Source: Terracoccus luteus (GTDB taxonomy: Bacteria; Actinomycetota; Actinomycetes; Actinomycetales; Dermatophilaceae). From it: DNA of 64,000 bases. The notes under the pieces are model-generated. The model saw nothing but the letters and a program-made list of their open reading frames with translations. It made no database searches and had not been told where the DNA came from. The translations under genes and the position numbers were made by a program. The stretch's first letter is position 1. Each line of letters begins with the position of its first letter. The DNA is taken from NCBI RefSeq assembly GCF_003635045.1, contig NZ_RBXT01000001.1, positions 2,046,001 through 2,110,000 on the forward strand, given 5' to 3'. Shown here in pieces: positions 7,290 through 15,123 of this stretch.

Positions 7290-8660
7290 TCAGTCGGTGA
7301 GGAACCCGAGCAGGTCCGCGCGGGTGAGCACCCCGACCGGCTTGCCGTCCTCGACGACGAGCACGGCGTCGCTGTCCTCGAGCTCCTTCCGGGCGGCGGC
7401 GACCGGCGACCCGGTGCCGACGAGCGGCAGTCCGCCCGACATGTGCCGGCTCACCGGGTCGGCGAGGTGCGCCTTGCCGGTGAAGAGCAGCTCGAGCAGC
7501 TCGCGCTCGCTGACCGACCCGGCCACCTCGCCCGACATGACGGGCGGCTCGGCCTTGACGACCGGCATCTGCGAGACGCCGTACTCGCGCAGGATCTGCA
7601 CGGCGTCGCGGATGGTCTCGTTCGGGTGGGTGTGCACGAGCGCCGGCAGGTCGCCGGACTTGCTGCGCAGCACGTCGCCGACCGACGTCGTCGTGTGGTC
7701 GTCGAGGAAGCCGTACGAGTGCATCCACTCGTCGTTGAAGATCTTGCTGAGGTAGCCCTTGCCGGAGTCGGGCAGCAGCACGACGACGACGGCGTCCTCG
7801 GGGAGGTCCTTCGCGGCACGGAGGGCAGCGACGACGGCCATGCCGCACGAGCCGCCGACGAGCAGGCCCTCCTCGCGGGCGAGCCGACGGGTCATGGCGA
7901 AGCTGTCGGCGTCGCTGACGGCGATGACCTCGTCGACGACCGACGGGTCGTAGGCGCCGGGCCAGAAGTCCTCACCGACACCCTCGACGAGGTAGGGCCG
8001 GCCGGTGCCGCCGGAGTACACCGAGCCCTCGGGGTCGGCGGCGACGATGCGCACCTCGCCGCCCGAGACCTCCTTGAGGTAGCGGCCGCAGCCGCTGATG
8101 GTGCCGCCGGTGCCGGCGCCCGTGACGAAGTGCGTGACCCGGCCGTCGGTGTCGTTCCAGATCTCCGGACCGGTCGAGAGGTAGTGGCTGTTCGGGCCCT
8201 CGGGGTTGAAGTACTGGTTCGGCTTCCACGCCCCGTCGATCTCCTCGACGAGGCGGTCGCTCACCGAGTAGTAGGAGTCGGGGTGCTCGGGCTCGACGGC
8301 GGTCGGGCACACGACGACGCGGGCGCCGTAGGCGCGCAGCACGTCGCGCTTGTCCTGGCTGACCTTGTCGGGGCACACGAAGACGCACTGGTACCCGCGG
8401 CGCTGGGCGACGAGGGCGAGCCCGACGCCGGTGTTGCCGCTCGTCGGCTCCACGATCGTCCCGCCGGGCTTGAGCGAGCCGTCGCGCTCGGCCGCCTCGA
8501 CCATGCGCAGGGCGATGCGGTCCTTCACCGACCCGCCGGGGTTGAAGTACTCCACCTTCGCCAAGATGGTCGCCTTGACGCCGGCGTCCTCGACGACCTT
8601 CGACAGCTTGACGAGCGGGGTGTTGCCCACGAGGTCGGCCACGTTCTCCACGTACTTCAT
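7290..8660 (-). CDS. cbs: cystathionine beta-synthase
   Basis: A 456-aa PLP enzyme that condenses serine and homocysteine to cystathionine. The catalytic domain shows GNTPLVKL, FNPGGSVKDR with PLP lysine K46, EPTSGNTGVGLA, VTGAGTGGTISG and EGLLVGGSCGMA. It lacks the N-terminal haem region of mammalian CBS. Two CBS (Bateman) domains fill about residues 335-456 (ETIRDAVQILREYGVSQMPVV and DAVLVVEDGKPVGVLTRADLL), which suggests adenosyl-nucleotide control. ATG 8660 gives the standard N-terminus MKYVENVADLVGNTP. It stands alone and reads towards the palindrome at 7209-7274. Confidence 0.93.
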   Translation of the reverse strand: MKYVENVADLVGNTPLVKLSKVVEDAGVKATILAKVEYFNPGGSVKDRIALRMVEAAERDGSLKPGGTIVEPTSGNTGVGLALVAQRRGYQCVFVCPDKVSQDKRDVLRAYGARVVVCPTAVEPEHPDSYYSVSDRLVEEIDGAWKPNQYFNPEGPNSHYLSTGPEIWNDTDGRVTHFVTGAGTGGTISGCGRYLKEVSGGEVRIVAADPEGSVYSGGTGRPYLVEGVGEDFWPGAYDPSVVDEVIAVSDADSFAMTRRLAREEGLLVGGSCGMAVVAALRAAKDLPEDAVVVVLLPDSGKGYLSKIFNDEWMHSYGFLDDHTTTSVGDVLRSKSGDLPALVHTHPNETIRDAVQILREYGVSQMPVVKAEPPVMSGEVAGSVSERELLELLFTGKAHLADPVSRHMSGGLPLVGTGSPVAAARKELEDSDAVLVVEDGKPVGVLTRADLLGFLTD

Positions 8661-8869
8661 GGCGCCAGTCTCGCAGACCCCGGACCCCCTCCCGACGCCC
8701 CCGGACCTCGGCGGGCGTCGCCCGATGCCCCTGATACCCCGCAGGCGGCCGGATGCCGTGCGGTGGCCGGTCGCCCTCCGTGCACAGGGTGGTCGGTGGC
8801 CGGGCACGCACCGTCAGGCGTGCGCGTTACCGTGGTGACGGCAGCACGAGACGCAGGAGGCACGGGGGC

Positions 8870-10051
8870 ATGGGTCGGGCACGACGGGCGAGGCGGATCG
8901 CCCAGCGGGCGGCGTACGGCGGCGGGGTCGGCGCGGCCGGCATCGGCGCCCTCGGCCTGCTCGGCTGGGGCCTGCTCAAGGTCGAGGCGCGCATCACGCG
9001 CCGCCTCGTGGGCCCGTCCACGGGTGACGCCCCCGACGACGACGGCCTCTACGGCTCGGGCGCCGGCACCCCGCTCCGCCTCCTCGTCCTCGGCGACTCG
9101 ACGGCGGCCGGGCTCGGGGCCGAGCACCCGCACCAGACCATCGGGGCGACCATCGCGAGCGGGGTCGCCGCGTTCAGCGGTCGCCCCGTCGAGCTGACCA
9201 ACGTCGCCGTCAGCGGCGCCGAGTCGACCGGTCTCGACGAGCAGGTCGAGCGCGGTCTCGCGGCCGTCACGGCGCCCGACGTCGCGCTCGTGCTCATCGG
9301 CGCCAACGACGTCACCCACCGGATCGAGCGCTCGGTCGCGGTGCGTCACCTCGAGATGGCCGTGCGCCGGCTGCGCGAGTCGGGCTCCGAGGTCGTCGTC
9401 GGCACCTGCCCCGACCTCGGCGCCATCGAGCCGCTGCAGCAGCCCCTCCGCTCGCTCGCGCGGCGCTGGTCGCGCGACCTCGCGGCGGCCCAGACCGTGG
9501 CCGTCGTCGAGGCCGGGGGGCGGGCGGTCTCCATCGGCGACCTGCTCAGCGCCGTCTTCAGCGCCGAACCCAAGGTCATGTTCAGCTCGGACCGGTTCCA
9601 CCCCAGCCCTGCCGGCTACGCGCGCGTGGCGGCGGCGCTCATGCCGACCGTCAGCGCCGCCCTCGACCTGTTCGGCGAGCGCTCCGCCCCGACCCCGCCC
9701 AACGTCCGCCGCGGCGAGGGCGTCGACCCGGTCGCCGTCGCGGCCACCCGGGCGGTCGCCAACCCGGGCACCGAGGTCGCCCCGACCGAGGTCGGCGGCC
9801 AGTCGCGCGGCCCGCGCGGACGCTGGGCCATGCTGCTGCACCGGGTGCGCCCCGTCGCGGTGCCGTCGAGCGACCCGAGGCCGAGGCCCGACGACCACGA
9901 CGAGACCGCCACCGACGAGCGCGGGTCCGTCGACGCCGCGCCTGGCACCGCGACCAGCGACCCGGACCGCGACCCGAACCGCGACTCGGACCGCGACTCG
10001 GACCGCGACCCGGAGAGGGACTCGTCCGTCACGAGCGACGCCCGCGTCTGA
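8870..10051 (+). CDS. SGNH/GDSL hydrolase, membrane-anchored
   Basis: A 393-aa protein. An uncleaved hydrophobic segment at about 17-36 anchors the N-terminus. The SGNH domain follows: block I LVLGDSTAAGLGAE with nucleophile S77, a glycine block near VAVSGAEST, block III IGANDVTHR, and block V SDRFHPSPAGYARVA with the catalytic histidine. Such enzymes hydrolyse ester bonds of lipids or acylated sugars; the substrate here is unknown. From about residue 285 the chain is low-complexity, ending in D-R-D-S style repeats encoded by a 12-bp tandem repeat. The ATG at 8870 has AGGAGG at ideal distance. It is followed by a strong terminator. Confidence 0.82.
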   Translation: MGRARRARRIAQRAAYGGGVGAAGIGALGLLGWGLLKVEARITRRLVGPSTGDAPDDDGLYGSGAGTPLRLLVLGDSTAAGLGAEHPHQTIGATIASGVAAFSGRPVELTNVAVSGAESTGLDEQVERGLAAVTAPDVALVLIGANDVTHRIERSVAVRHLEMAVRRLRESGSEVVVGTCPDLGAIEPLQQPLRSLARRWSRDLAAAQTVAVVEAGGRAVSIGDLLSAVFSAEPKVMFSSDRFHPSPAGYARVAAALMPTVSAALDLFGERSAPTPPNVRRGEGVDPVAVAATRAVANPGTEVAPTEVGGQSRGPRGRWAMLLHRVRPVAVPSSDPRPRPDDHDETATDERGSVDAAPGTATSDPDRDPNRDSDRDSDRDPERDSSVTSDARV

Positions 10052-10092
10052 TCCGGCCCCACGCCCGTCCGGCCCGCTCCGGACACGGCAGC

Positions 10093-10120
10093 GCCCGGCA
10101 TCCCATCGAGGATGCCGGGC
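10093..10120. terminator. bidirectional hairpin built from the GGATGCC motif
   Basis: A perfect 11-bp stem (GCCCGGCATCC paired with GGATGCCGGGC) with a 6-base loop, midway between the convergent SGNH hydrolase and lipoprotein genes. There is no T-run, as is normal in high-G+C actinobacteria. The stem consists of two inverted copies of the abundant heptamer GGATGCC. Confidence 0.75.
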
Positions 10121-10141
10121 GATGCAGGTCCGTACGGGGCG

Positions 10142-10954
10142 TCAGCCGCCGAGGGACATGACCTGCGAGGCGGGCGGGGCCTTGATGCCGAGGTCCTCGT
10201 TCCACTTCGAGAAGTTGAGCTCGCCCGGCGTCTTCTTCGTGCCGGTGAAGCGGACGACCTCGTTGGCGTCCTTGCTCACGTAGAGCGCGCCGTTCTCCTT
10301 GCCGCTGCGGTCGGTGAGCACCCAGCAGTCGATCCCGTCGACGCTCTCCTCGGCCACGTCGGACGCGAGCTGCGAGCTGTTGACCGACCCGAAGGCCTTG
10401 TCGGCGAAGGTCTTGAGGCTGAGGCTCTTGACCATCGAGGCGGCGCTCGAGGGCGCCTTGATGAACTTGTCGCCCGCCTTCTGCACCGAGGCGGGGGCGC
10501 CCTGGCGCTTCCAGAACGTCGCGTCGGCCTGGATGTAGACGGCGTCGTCGACCGAGATGACCCGGGCCTTGCCCTGCTTGTCGGTCTCGATGCTCACGTC
10601 GGCGGTCTTGCCGTCGCTCGTGCCCTTGTAGTCGATCTTCATCGTCTCGCCGTTCTGCTCGATCTCGCCCGAGAAGGCGGCCGAGGTGGCCTTGAGGGCG
10701 TTGTCCTTGGCCTTCTCGAGGATCTGCGCGGCCTCCGAGCTGTCGCCGCCCATGTCGCCGGCGTCGGAGCTCGACGACATGGTCTCGCTCGGCGTCGCGC
10801 CCGGGTCGCTCGTCATGGTCGGCATGGCCGAGCCGGCGCTCGACGCGGCGGCCGCGGGCGTGCTCGGCGTGTCGGTCTTGCCGCAGGCGGCCGCCCCGAA
10901 GGTCAGCGCGACGGCGCCTGCGAGCGCCGCGATGCGCGTGCTGGTGGTTCTCAT
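10142..10954 (-). CDS. secreted lipoprotein, paralogue of the next gene
   Basis: A 270-aa predicted lipoprotein. Basic residues, a hydrophobic core and the lipobox GAAAC put the lipidated cysteine at residue 24. A Ser/Ala/Asp-rich linker follows, then a folded domain from about residue 88 (AAQILEKAKDNALKATSAAFSG, YIQADATFWKRQGAP, GIDCWVLTDRSG, NGALYVSKDANEVVRF). The layout is like mycobacterial LppX/LprG-type lipid-binding lipoproteins, but I cannot confirm that family by eye. The next gene encodes a clear paralogue, so this is a tandem duplication. ATG 10954 places the signal peptide correctly and follows a GGGGGAGAG ribosome site. Confidence 0.8.
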   Translation of the reverse strand: MRTTSTRIAALAGAVALTFGAAACGKTDTPSTPAAAASSAGSAMPTMTSDPGATPSETMSSSSDAGDMGGDSSEAAQILEKAKDNALKATSAAFSGEIEQNGETMKIDYKGTSDGKTADVSIETDKQGKARVISVDDAVYIQADATFWKRQGAPASVQKAGDKFIKAPSSAASMVKSLSLKTFADKAFGSVNSSQLASDVAEESVDGIDCWVLTDRSGKENGALYVSKDANEVVRFTGTKKTPGELNFSKWNEDLGIKAPPASQVMSLGG

Positions 10955-11112
10955 CTCTCCCCCGTCAGTGTGTGTCGGTGTGCCGGTGGGCACCGCGCCC
11001 GGGGGTACCGGGCACCGGGCGGCTGGCCGCCCTCGGCGTCTTACCCTGCCACGACCGACGGCGCACCGTGGGCAGGTTCACCGGGTCGGCGGATGGTCGA
11101 CCCCACCGGAGA

Positions 11113-11155
11113 CTCGCGTCAGCCGCCGAGCGAGCCTCGCGTCAGCCGCCGAGCG
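11113..11155. repeat. 20-bp direct repeat duplicating the 3' end of a lipoprotein gene
   Basis: Two identical 20-base copies (11113-11132 and 11136-11155) of a sequence covering the stop codon and last codons (Leu-Gly-Gly-stop) of the lipoprotein gene that ends at 11142. The outer copy lies just downstream of the stop. It is a short tandem duplication next to an already duplicated gene pair. Confidence 0.85.
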
Positions 11156-11975
11156 TGATGACCTGCGAGGCGGGAGGTGCAGCCACGGTGAGGGGGGCGT
11201 TCCACCCGCTGAAGTCGAGCTGGGTGCCGCCGCGCTCGGTGAAGCGGACGATCTGGTTGCCGTCCTTCGAGACGTAGAGCGCCCCCTGCGCCTCGCCGTC
11301 CGGGCCGGTGACGACGAGGCAGTCGACGCCGTTGACCGTCTTCTCGGTGACGTCCGGGGCGAGGTCGTTCGCGTCGAGCCCGTCGAACGCCTTCACCGCG
11401 AGCGAGGTGAAGGAGAAGCTGCGGGCGAGCGAGGTCGCGTCACCCGGCGCCTTGACGAACTTGGACCCCGCCTTCTGCACCGAGGCGGGGGCGCCGGACG
11501 ACTTCCAGAACGCGGCGTCGGCCTGCACGAAGTTGCCCGAGGGCACGATGATGATGCGCGCCTTCCCCTGCTTGGGGGACGACACGGAGATGTCGGCGGT
11601 GGAGGCGTCGACGGCGCCCGTCGACGTGATCTCGATGCGGCCCCCGTCATCGGGCACGCCGCCCTTGAAGGTCACCGTCCGGGCCGCCAGGGCGTTGGCC
11701 TTGGCCTTCTCGAGCACCTGGGCCGCGGCCGACGTGCTCGACCCGCCGCCGGCGGTCGAGCCCGACGTCGAGGTCGCGCTCGAGGGCGCGGTCGAGGGCG
11801 CGGCCGTGCTCGTCGTCGCGCCGGCCGCCGGGTCGCTCGTGCCCGCGCTCGCGCTGCCGACGGCGGGCGACGGCGCGCCCGCGGACGGCGTGGTCTCGCC
11901 GCTGCAGGCGGTGAGGGCGACGGCGACGGCGGCCGAGCCGACGGCAGCCACCACCCAGGTCGAGAAAGACGACAT
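11142..11975 (-). CDS. secreted lipoprotein, tandem paralogue
   Basis: A 277-aa lipoprotein with a hydrophobic signal segment and lipobox LTAC, lipidated at Cys24. A Ser/Thr/Ala-rich linker of about 65 residues is followed by a domain matching the neighbour at 10142 block by block: AAQVLEKAKANALAA, FVQADAAFWKSSGAPASVQKAG, VDCLVVTGPDGE, GALYVSKDGNQIVRF and the shared end APPASQV-LGG. GGAGAA lies upstream of ATG 11975. The pair sits 188 bases apart in the same orientation. A role in carrying or sensing a lipid at the outer membrane face is possible from architecture only. Confidence 0.8.
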   Translation of the reverse strand: MSSFSTWVVAAVGSAAVAVALTACSGETTPSAGAPSPAVGSASAGTSDPAAGATTSTAAPSTAPSSATSTSGSTAGGGSSTSAAAQVLEKAKANALAARTVTFKGGVPDDGGRIEITSTGAVDASTADISVSSPKQGKARIIIVPSGNFVQADAAFWKSSGAPASVQKAGSKFVKAPGDATSLARSFSFTSLAVKAFDGLDANDLAPDVTEKTVNGVDCLVVTGPDGEAQGALYVSKDGNQIVRFTERGGTQLDFSGWNAPLTVAAPPASQVITLGG

Positions 11976-12106
11976 TGGTTCTCCACTGTGAGAAGGCGCC
12001 GACCGGTCGCGGCAGGGCGGGCGACCGGCCGCGTGTCGCGGCCGGCGTGCACCGGTTGTCGGCCCAGCCTAGGCAGCGCCCCACGCGGCGGCCGGAGCCG
12101 GCGGAC

Positions 12107-12135
12107 GTGACCCCGTGACGCCGACCGCGTACGAT
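12107..12135 (+). promoter_or_regulatory. sigma-70-like promoter of the thiolase gene
   Basis: A GTGACC -35 (12107-12112) and TACGAT -10 (12130-12135), separated by 17 bases, lie about 80 bases upstream of the thiolase ATG. Each hexamer matches the consensus at four of six positions. The TetR-type operator at 12145 would overlap the expected transcription start. Confidence 0.5.
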
Positions 12136-12144
12136 CCTGCTGAC

Positions 12145-12158
12145 TAAGCGAGCGCTTA
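12145..12158. promoter_or_regulatory. TetR-type operator (TAAGCGAGCGCTTA)
   Basis: A 14-bp imperfect palindrome with arms AAGCG/CGCTT around two central bases. It resembles operators of actinobacterial TetR regulators of fatty acid and lipid catabolism (FadR/KstR-like sites with AAGCG half-sites). It falls about 10 bases downstream of the -10 element, so binding would block transcription of the thiolase. No regulator gene is adjacent; it is presumably encoded elsewhere. Confidence 0.55.
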
Positions 12159-12216
12159 CCTGCGCTCGACGTGACCCGTGGCCGGCGACGTCGCCGACCG
12201 TCCGCAGGAGGACCTG

Positions 12217-13440
12217 ATGCCCGAAGCCGTCATCGTCTCGACCGCCCGCTCCCCCTTCGGTCGGGCCTTCAAGGGCTCGCTCAGGGACGTGCGCCCCGAC
12301 GACCTCGCCGCCACCGTCGTCCAGGCGGCCCTCGACAAGGTGCCGGCCCTCGACCCGTCGCTCGTCGAGGACGTGTACCTCGGCTGCGCGGAGCCCTCCG
12401 GCAAGCACGGGTCGAACATGGCGCGCGTCGTCGCCACCCTGCTGGGGCTCGACCGCACACCGGCGGCGACGGTCAACCGCTTCTGCGCCAGCTCGGCCCA
12501 GACCACGCGCATGGCCTTCCACGCCATCAGGGCCGGCGAGGGCGACGTCTTCGTGTCCGCCGGTGTCGAGTGCGTGTCGCAGTACACCGACTGGGCCGGG
12601 GCCGGTGGGGCCAAGGCCGATGCGCAGAACCCCCGCTTCGCGGAGGCGCAGGAGCGCACGAAGCGCACCGCCGAGAGCAACGACACCTGGACCGACCCTC
12701 GCGAGCGGGGCGAGCTGCCCGACGTCTACATCGCCATGGGCCAGACCGCCGAGAACGTCGCCACGTCGTGCGGCATCGGCCGCGACCGGCAGGACGAGTG
12801 GGGCGTCACCTCGCAGAACCGCGCTGAGGCCGCCATCGCCCGCGGCTTCTTCGACTGGGAGATCACGCCCGTCACGACCCCTGACGGGACCGTCGTCACG
12901 AAGGACGACGGGCCCCGCGCGGGCGTCACCCTCGAGGGCGTGCAGGGCCTGAACCCCGTCTTCCGCCCGGAGGGCACCGTGACGGCCGGCAACTGCTGCC
13001 CCCTCAACGACGGCGCCGCGGCGCTCGTCGTCATGAGCGACACGCGTGCCAAGGAGCTCGGGCTCGACCCGCTCGCGCGGGTCGTCTCGACCGCCGCGAC
13101 AGGTCTCTCGCCCGAGGTCATGGGGCTCGGCCCCGTCGAGGCCAGCCGCCTGGCCCTGCAGCGGGCGGGCCTGACCATCGGCGACCTCGACCTCTACGAG
13201 ATCAACGAGGCGTTCGCGGTGCAGGTGCTGGCCTCGGCCGACCGGCTCGGCATGGACTACGACCGACTCAACGTCAACGGCGGCGCCATCGCCATCGGCC
13301 ACCCGTTCGGGGCGACCGGGGCCCGCATCACGGGCACGATCATCAACGCGCTGCGCGAGCGCGACGGGCAGTTCGGCCTCGAGACGATGTGCGTCGGTGG
13401 CGGCCAGGGCATGGCCGTCGTCTTCGAACGACTCTCCTGA
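12217..13440 (+). CDS. acetyl-CoA C-acetyltransferase (thiolase)
   Basis: A 407-aa thiolase that cleaves or forms acetoacetyl-CoA or longer 3-ketoacyl-CoA. The acylation cysteine is C90 in VNRFCASSAQTT. The second-half residues are intact: NEAFAVQVL, GGAIAIGHPFGATGAR with the catalytic histidine, and MCVGGGQGMA with C392 as the base. The length fits the degradative FadA-like group. ATG 12217 has AGGAGG five bases upstream. The TetR-type site in its promoter suggests induction by fatty acyl-CoA. It appears monocistronic, without a FadB partner, and converges on a small unknown gene. Confidence 0.92.
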   Translation: MPEAVIVSTARSPFGRAFKGSLRDVRPDDLAATVVQAALDKVPALDPSLVEDVYLGCAEPSGKHGSNMARVVATLLGLDRTPAATVNRFCASSAQTTRMAFHAIRAGEGDVFVSAGVECVSQYTDWAGAGGAKADAQNPRFAEAQERTKRTAESNDTWTDPRERGELPDVYIAMGQTAENVATSCGIGRDRQDEWGVTSQNRAEAAIARGFFDWEITPVTTPDGTVVTKDDGPRAGVTLEGVQGLNPVFRPEGTVTAGNCCPLNDGAAALVVMSDTRAKELGLDPLARVVSTAATGLSPEVMGLGPVEASRLALQRAGLTIGDLDLYEINEAFAVQVLASADRLGMDYDRLNVNGGAIAIGHPFGATGARITGTIINALRERDGQFGLETMCVGGGQGMAVVFERLS

Positions 13441-13452
13441 GCCCTCGGGGGC

Positions 13453-13776
13453 TCAGCCCACGGCGTGACGGATGCCGGTCAGCAGGGCGGCCACGTCGGC
13501 ATCCTCACGTCGTGGCGAGAGCGCGCACACGTCGTGGACCACGACGGTGAGCTGGTCCATGAGGACGGCCGGACCGAGGTCGGGCACGGGAGGTGCACCG
13601 TCGGGGTGGCCGCCCGCCACGGCCGCCCGGTCGGCGAGGCGCTGGACCGCCTCGCACACGGCCGGGGAACGCGAGAGCGCGTGGTCGAGCGGCAGCTGCT
13701 GCCACCGCTCGACCATGCGCCTCAGCTCGACGGCCACCCCGGGCGGGATCGGCGAGTCGCCCGAGGGGACCGTCAC
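13453..13776 (-). CDS. hypothetical protein coupled to Bax-inhibitor-1 protein
   Basis: A 107-aa soluble, helical-looking protein that I do not recognise. It starts at a GTG (13776) only five bases after the stop of the YccA-like gene, so it probably shares that transcript by translational reinitiation. The N-terminal GDSPIPPGVAVELRRMVERW is followed by LPLDHALSRSPAVCEAVQRLAD and an Ala-rich end. There are no membrane segments and a single cysteine-containing helix. No function is assigned. Confidence 0.55.
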   Translation of the reverse strand: MTVPSGDSPIPPGVAVELRRMVERWQQLPLDHALSRSPAVCEAVQRLADRAAVAGGHPDGAPPVPDLGPAVLMDQLTVVVHDVCALSPRREDADVAALLTGIRHAVG

Positions 13777-13781
13777 GGGGG

Positions 13782-14669
13782 TCAGTCGCGCAGGCGGGCG
13801 AACAGACGGACGAACTCGATGTAGAGCCACACGAGCGTGACGATGAGCCCGTGGGCCAGCAGCCACGAGTACTTCGACGGGGCACCGACGCGCACGGCGT
13901 TGTCGATGGAGTCGAAGTCGATGGCGAGGGAGTAGGCCGCGAGGGCCACACCGACGACCGAGAGGATGACGCCGAAGCCGCTGCTGCCGCCGAAGCCCCA
14001 GCCGTCGAGGACGCCGGTCATGAGCAGGACGACCTGGAGCAGCGAGAAGATGCCGTAGCCGACGATGGCGAAGAAGAACATGCGCCGCGTCTTGCTCGTC
14101 ACCTTGACGAAGCCGGTCGCGTAGCCGGCGTACATGGCCACGAAGGTGCAGGCCGTGGCGAGGACGGCCGTCATGACGACGCCCTCGTACCTCGGGATGG
14201 AGTTGATGTACTGGCTGAACGCGCCGACGAAGGCACCCTGCAGCACGGCGTAGACCATGATGAGCGGGACCGACACCTTCTTCATGAAGGCGATGGCGAA
14301 CCCGAGGGCGAGCGTGCCGAACATGCCGCCCAGCCACAGCGGCAGGGTCAGGCCGGGGCTGCCGCTCGTGAGCACCCACGACGCGGCGGCGACACCGACC
14401 GTGACGACGAAGAGCACGAGGCTCTTGACGATGACGTCGTCGAGGGTCACGCGGCCGGTGTCGACCGACCCGGCGGTGTCACGCGCGTACATCTCGTCGA
14501 GCTGCTGGGCGCTCATCGCGTCCTGCGCGGCGTAGCCGGCGCTCGCCTGCTGCATGCCCTGCTGGGCGCCCTGGCCCTGCCGGCCCTGCTGCGGCTGGCC
14601 GAAGCCGGCGTAGCGCTCCTTCTCGATCTGTTTGTTGAGCCGGTCGAAGACCGGGTTGGTACCTGCCAT
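13782..14669 (-). CDS. Bax inhibitor-1/YccA family membrane protein
   Basis: A 295-aa polytopic protein. A Gln/Gly-rich cytoplasmic leader (about residues 20-50) precedes seven hydrophobic segments from about residue 75 (VIVKSLVLFVVTVGVAAASW) to the C-terminus. Family marks are SVPLIMVYAVLQGAFVGAFS, the YEGVVMTAVLATACTFVAMY helix, and the acidic pair in AIDFDSIDNAV that forms the pH-sensing di-aspartate of BsYetJ-type calcium channels. Ca2+ or proton leak is known for the family; the role here is inferred. ATG 14669 starts MAGTNPVFDRLNKQ, the usual N-terminus in actinobacteria. Confidence 0.9.
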   Translation of the reverse strand: MAGTNPVFDRLNKQIEKERYAGFGQPQQGRQGQGAQQGMQQASAGYAAQDAMSAQQLDEMYARDTAGSVDTGRVTLDDVIVKSLVLFVVTVGVAAASWVLTSGSPGLTLPLWLGGMFGTLALGFAIAFMKKVSVPLIMVYAVLQGAFVGAFSQYINSIPRYEGVVMTAVLATACTFVAMYAGYATGFVKVTSKTRRMFFFAIVGYGIFSLLQVVLLMTGVLDGWGFGGSSGFGVILSVVGVALAAYSLAIDFDSIDNAVRVGAPSKYSWLLAHGLIVTLVWLYIEFVRLFARLRD

Positions 14670-14832
14670 GAGTGAGTGCCTCCCCGACACTGGTGGCCGC
14701 GGGTGCGGCGTCTGTCACCAGACTAAGCGAACGGGGGGTCTCGGTTGGTTCCCGCACGCGCGCGCGAGGCCGCGTGTCCACCACGCCCGACCCCCGGCAT
14801 CCGGCCTCGGCATACTGTCGGTGCTGCGACAC

Positions 14833-14907
14833 GCCCCCGTGGCCCAACTGGCAGAGGCAGGCGACTTAAAATCGCCACAGGTGAGGGTTCGACCCCCTCC
14901 GGGGGTA
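14833..14907 (+). tRNA. tRNA with anticodon UAA (leucine), short variable loop
   Basis: A 75-nt cloverleaf. The acceptor stem is 14833-14839 with 14900-14906 (first pair G-U), the D arm GCC/GGC, the anticodon stem GGCGA/TCGCC with loop CTTAAAA, so anticodon TAA is at 14867-14869. A 6-base variable region (ACAGGT) is followed by T stem GAGGG/CCCTC with loop TTCGACC, discriminator A, and no encoded CCA. UAA reads the UUA leucine codon. Leucine tRNAs of bacteria are normally class II with a long variable arm, which is absent here. It lies between the divergent YccA-like and MptB genes. Confidence 0.85.
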
Positions 14908-15123
14908 CGACAGGCGCGACCGGAGGGCGGCTCGCGCCACGCACCGACGGTGCCGGGCGGGGCATCGTACCCATCCGTCGCCGCGGTGGGCGGCGTGGGA
15001 ATCGTCGTTTTCGGGCACTCCCCCGTAGAATCGGGGGGACAGAGGACCACCCGGGGCCTGATGACGTGCCGGCGGGACACTTCCGGTCGCGCCCGCGCGG
15101 ACGGACGACACCGAAGGAGCCGC

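Noticed and set aside
7089-9197. A 702-codon open frame on the plus strand across cystathionine beta-synthase
   Set aside because: It is antisense to a gene with all PLP-enzyme motifs, has an Arg/Gly/Asp-biased composition and matches no family; long chance frames are normal at this G+C content.
9957-10014. D-R-D-S repeat as a separate element
   Set aside because: It is an in-frame 12-bp slippage repeat at the end of the SGNH hydrolase gene, common in disordered tails.
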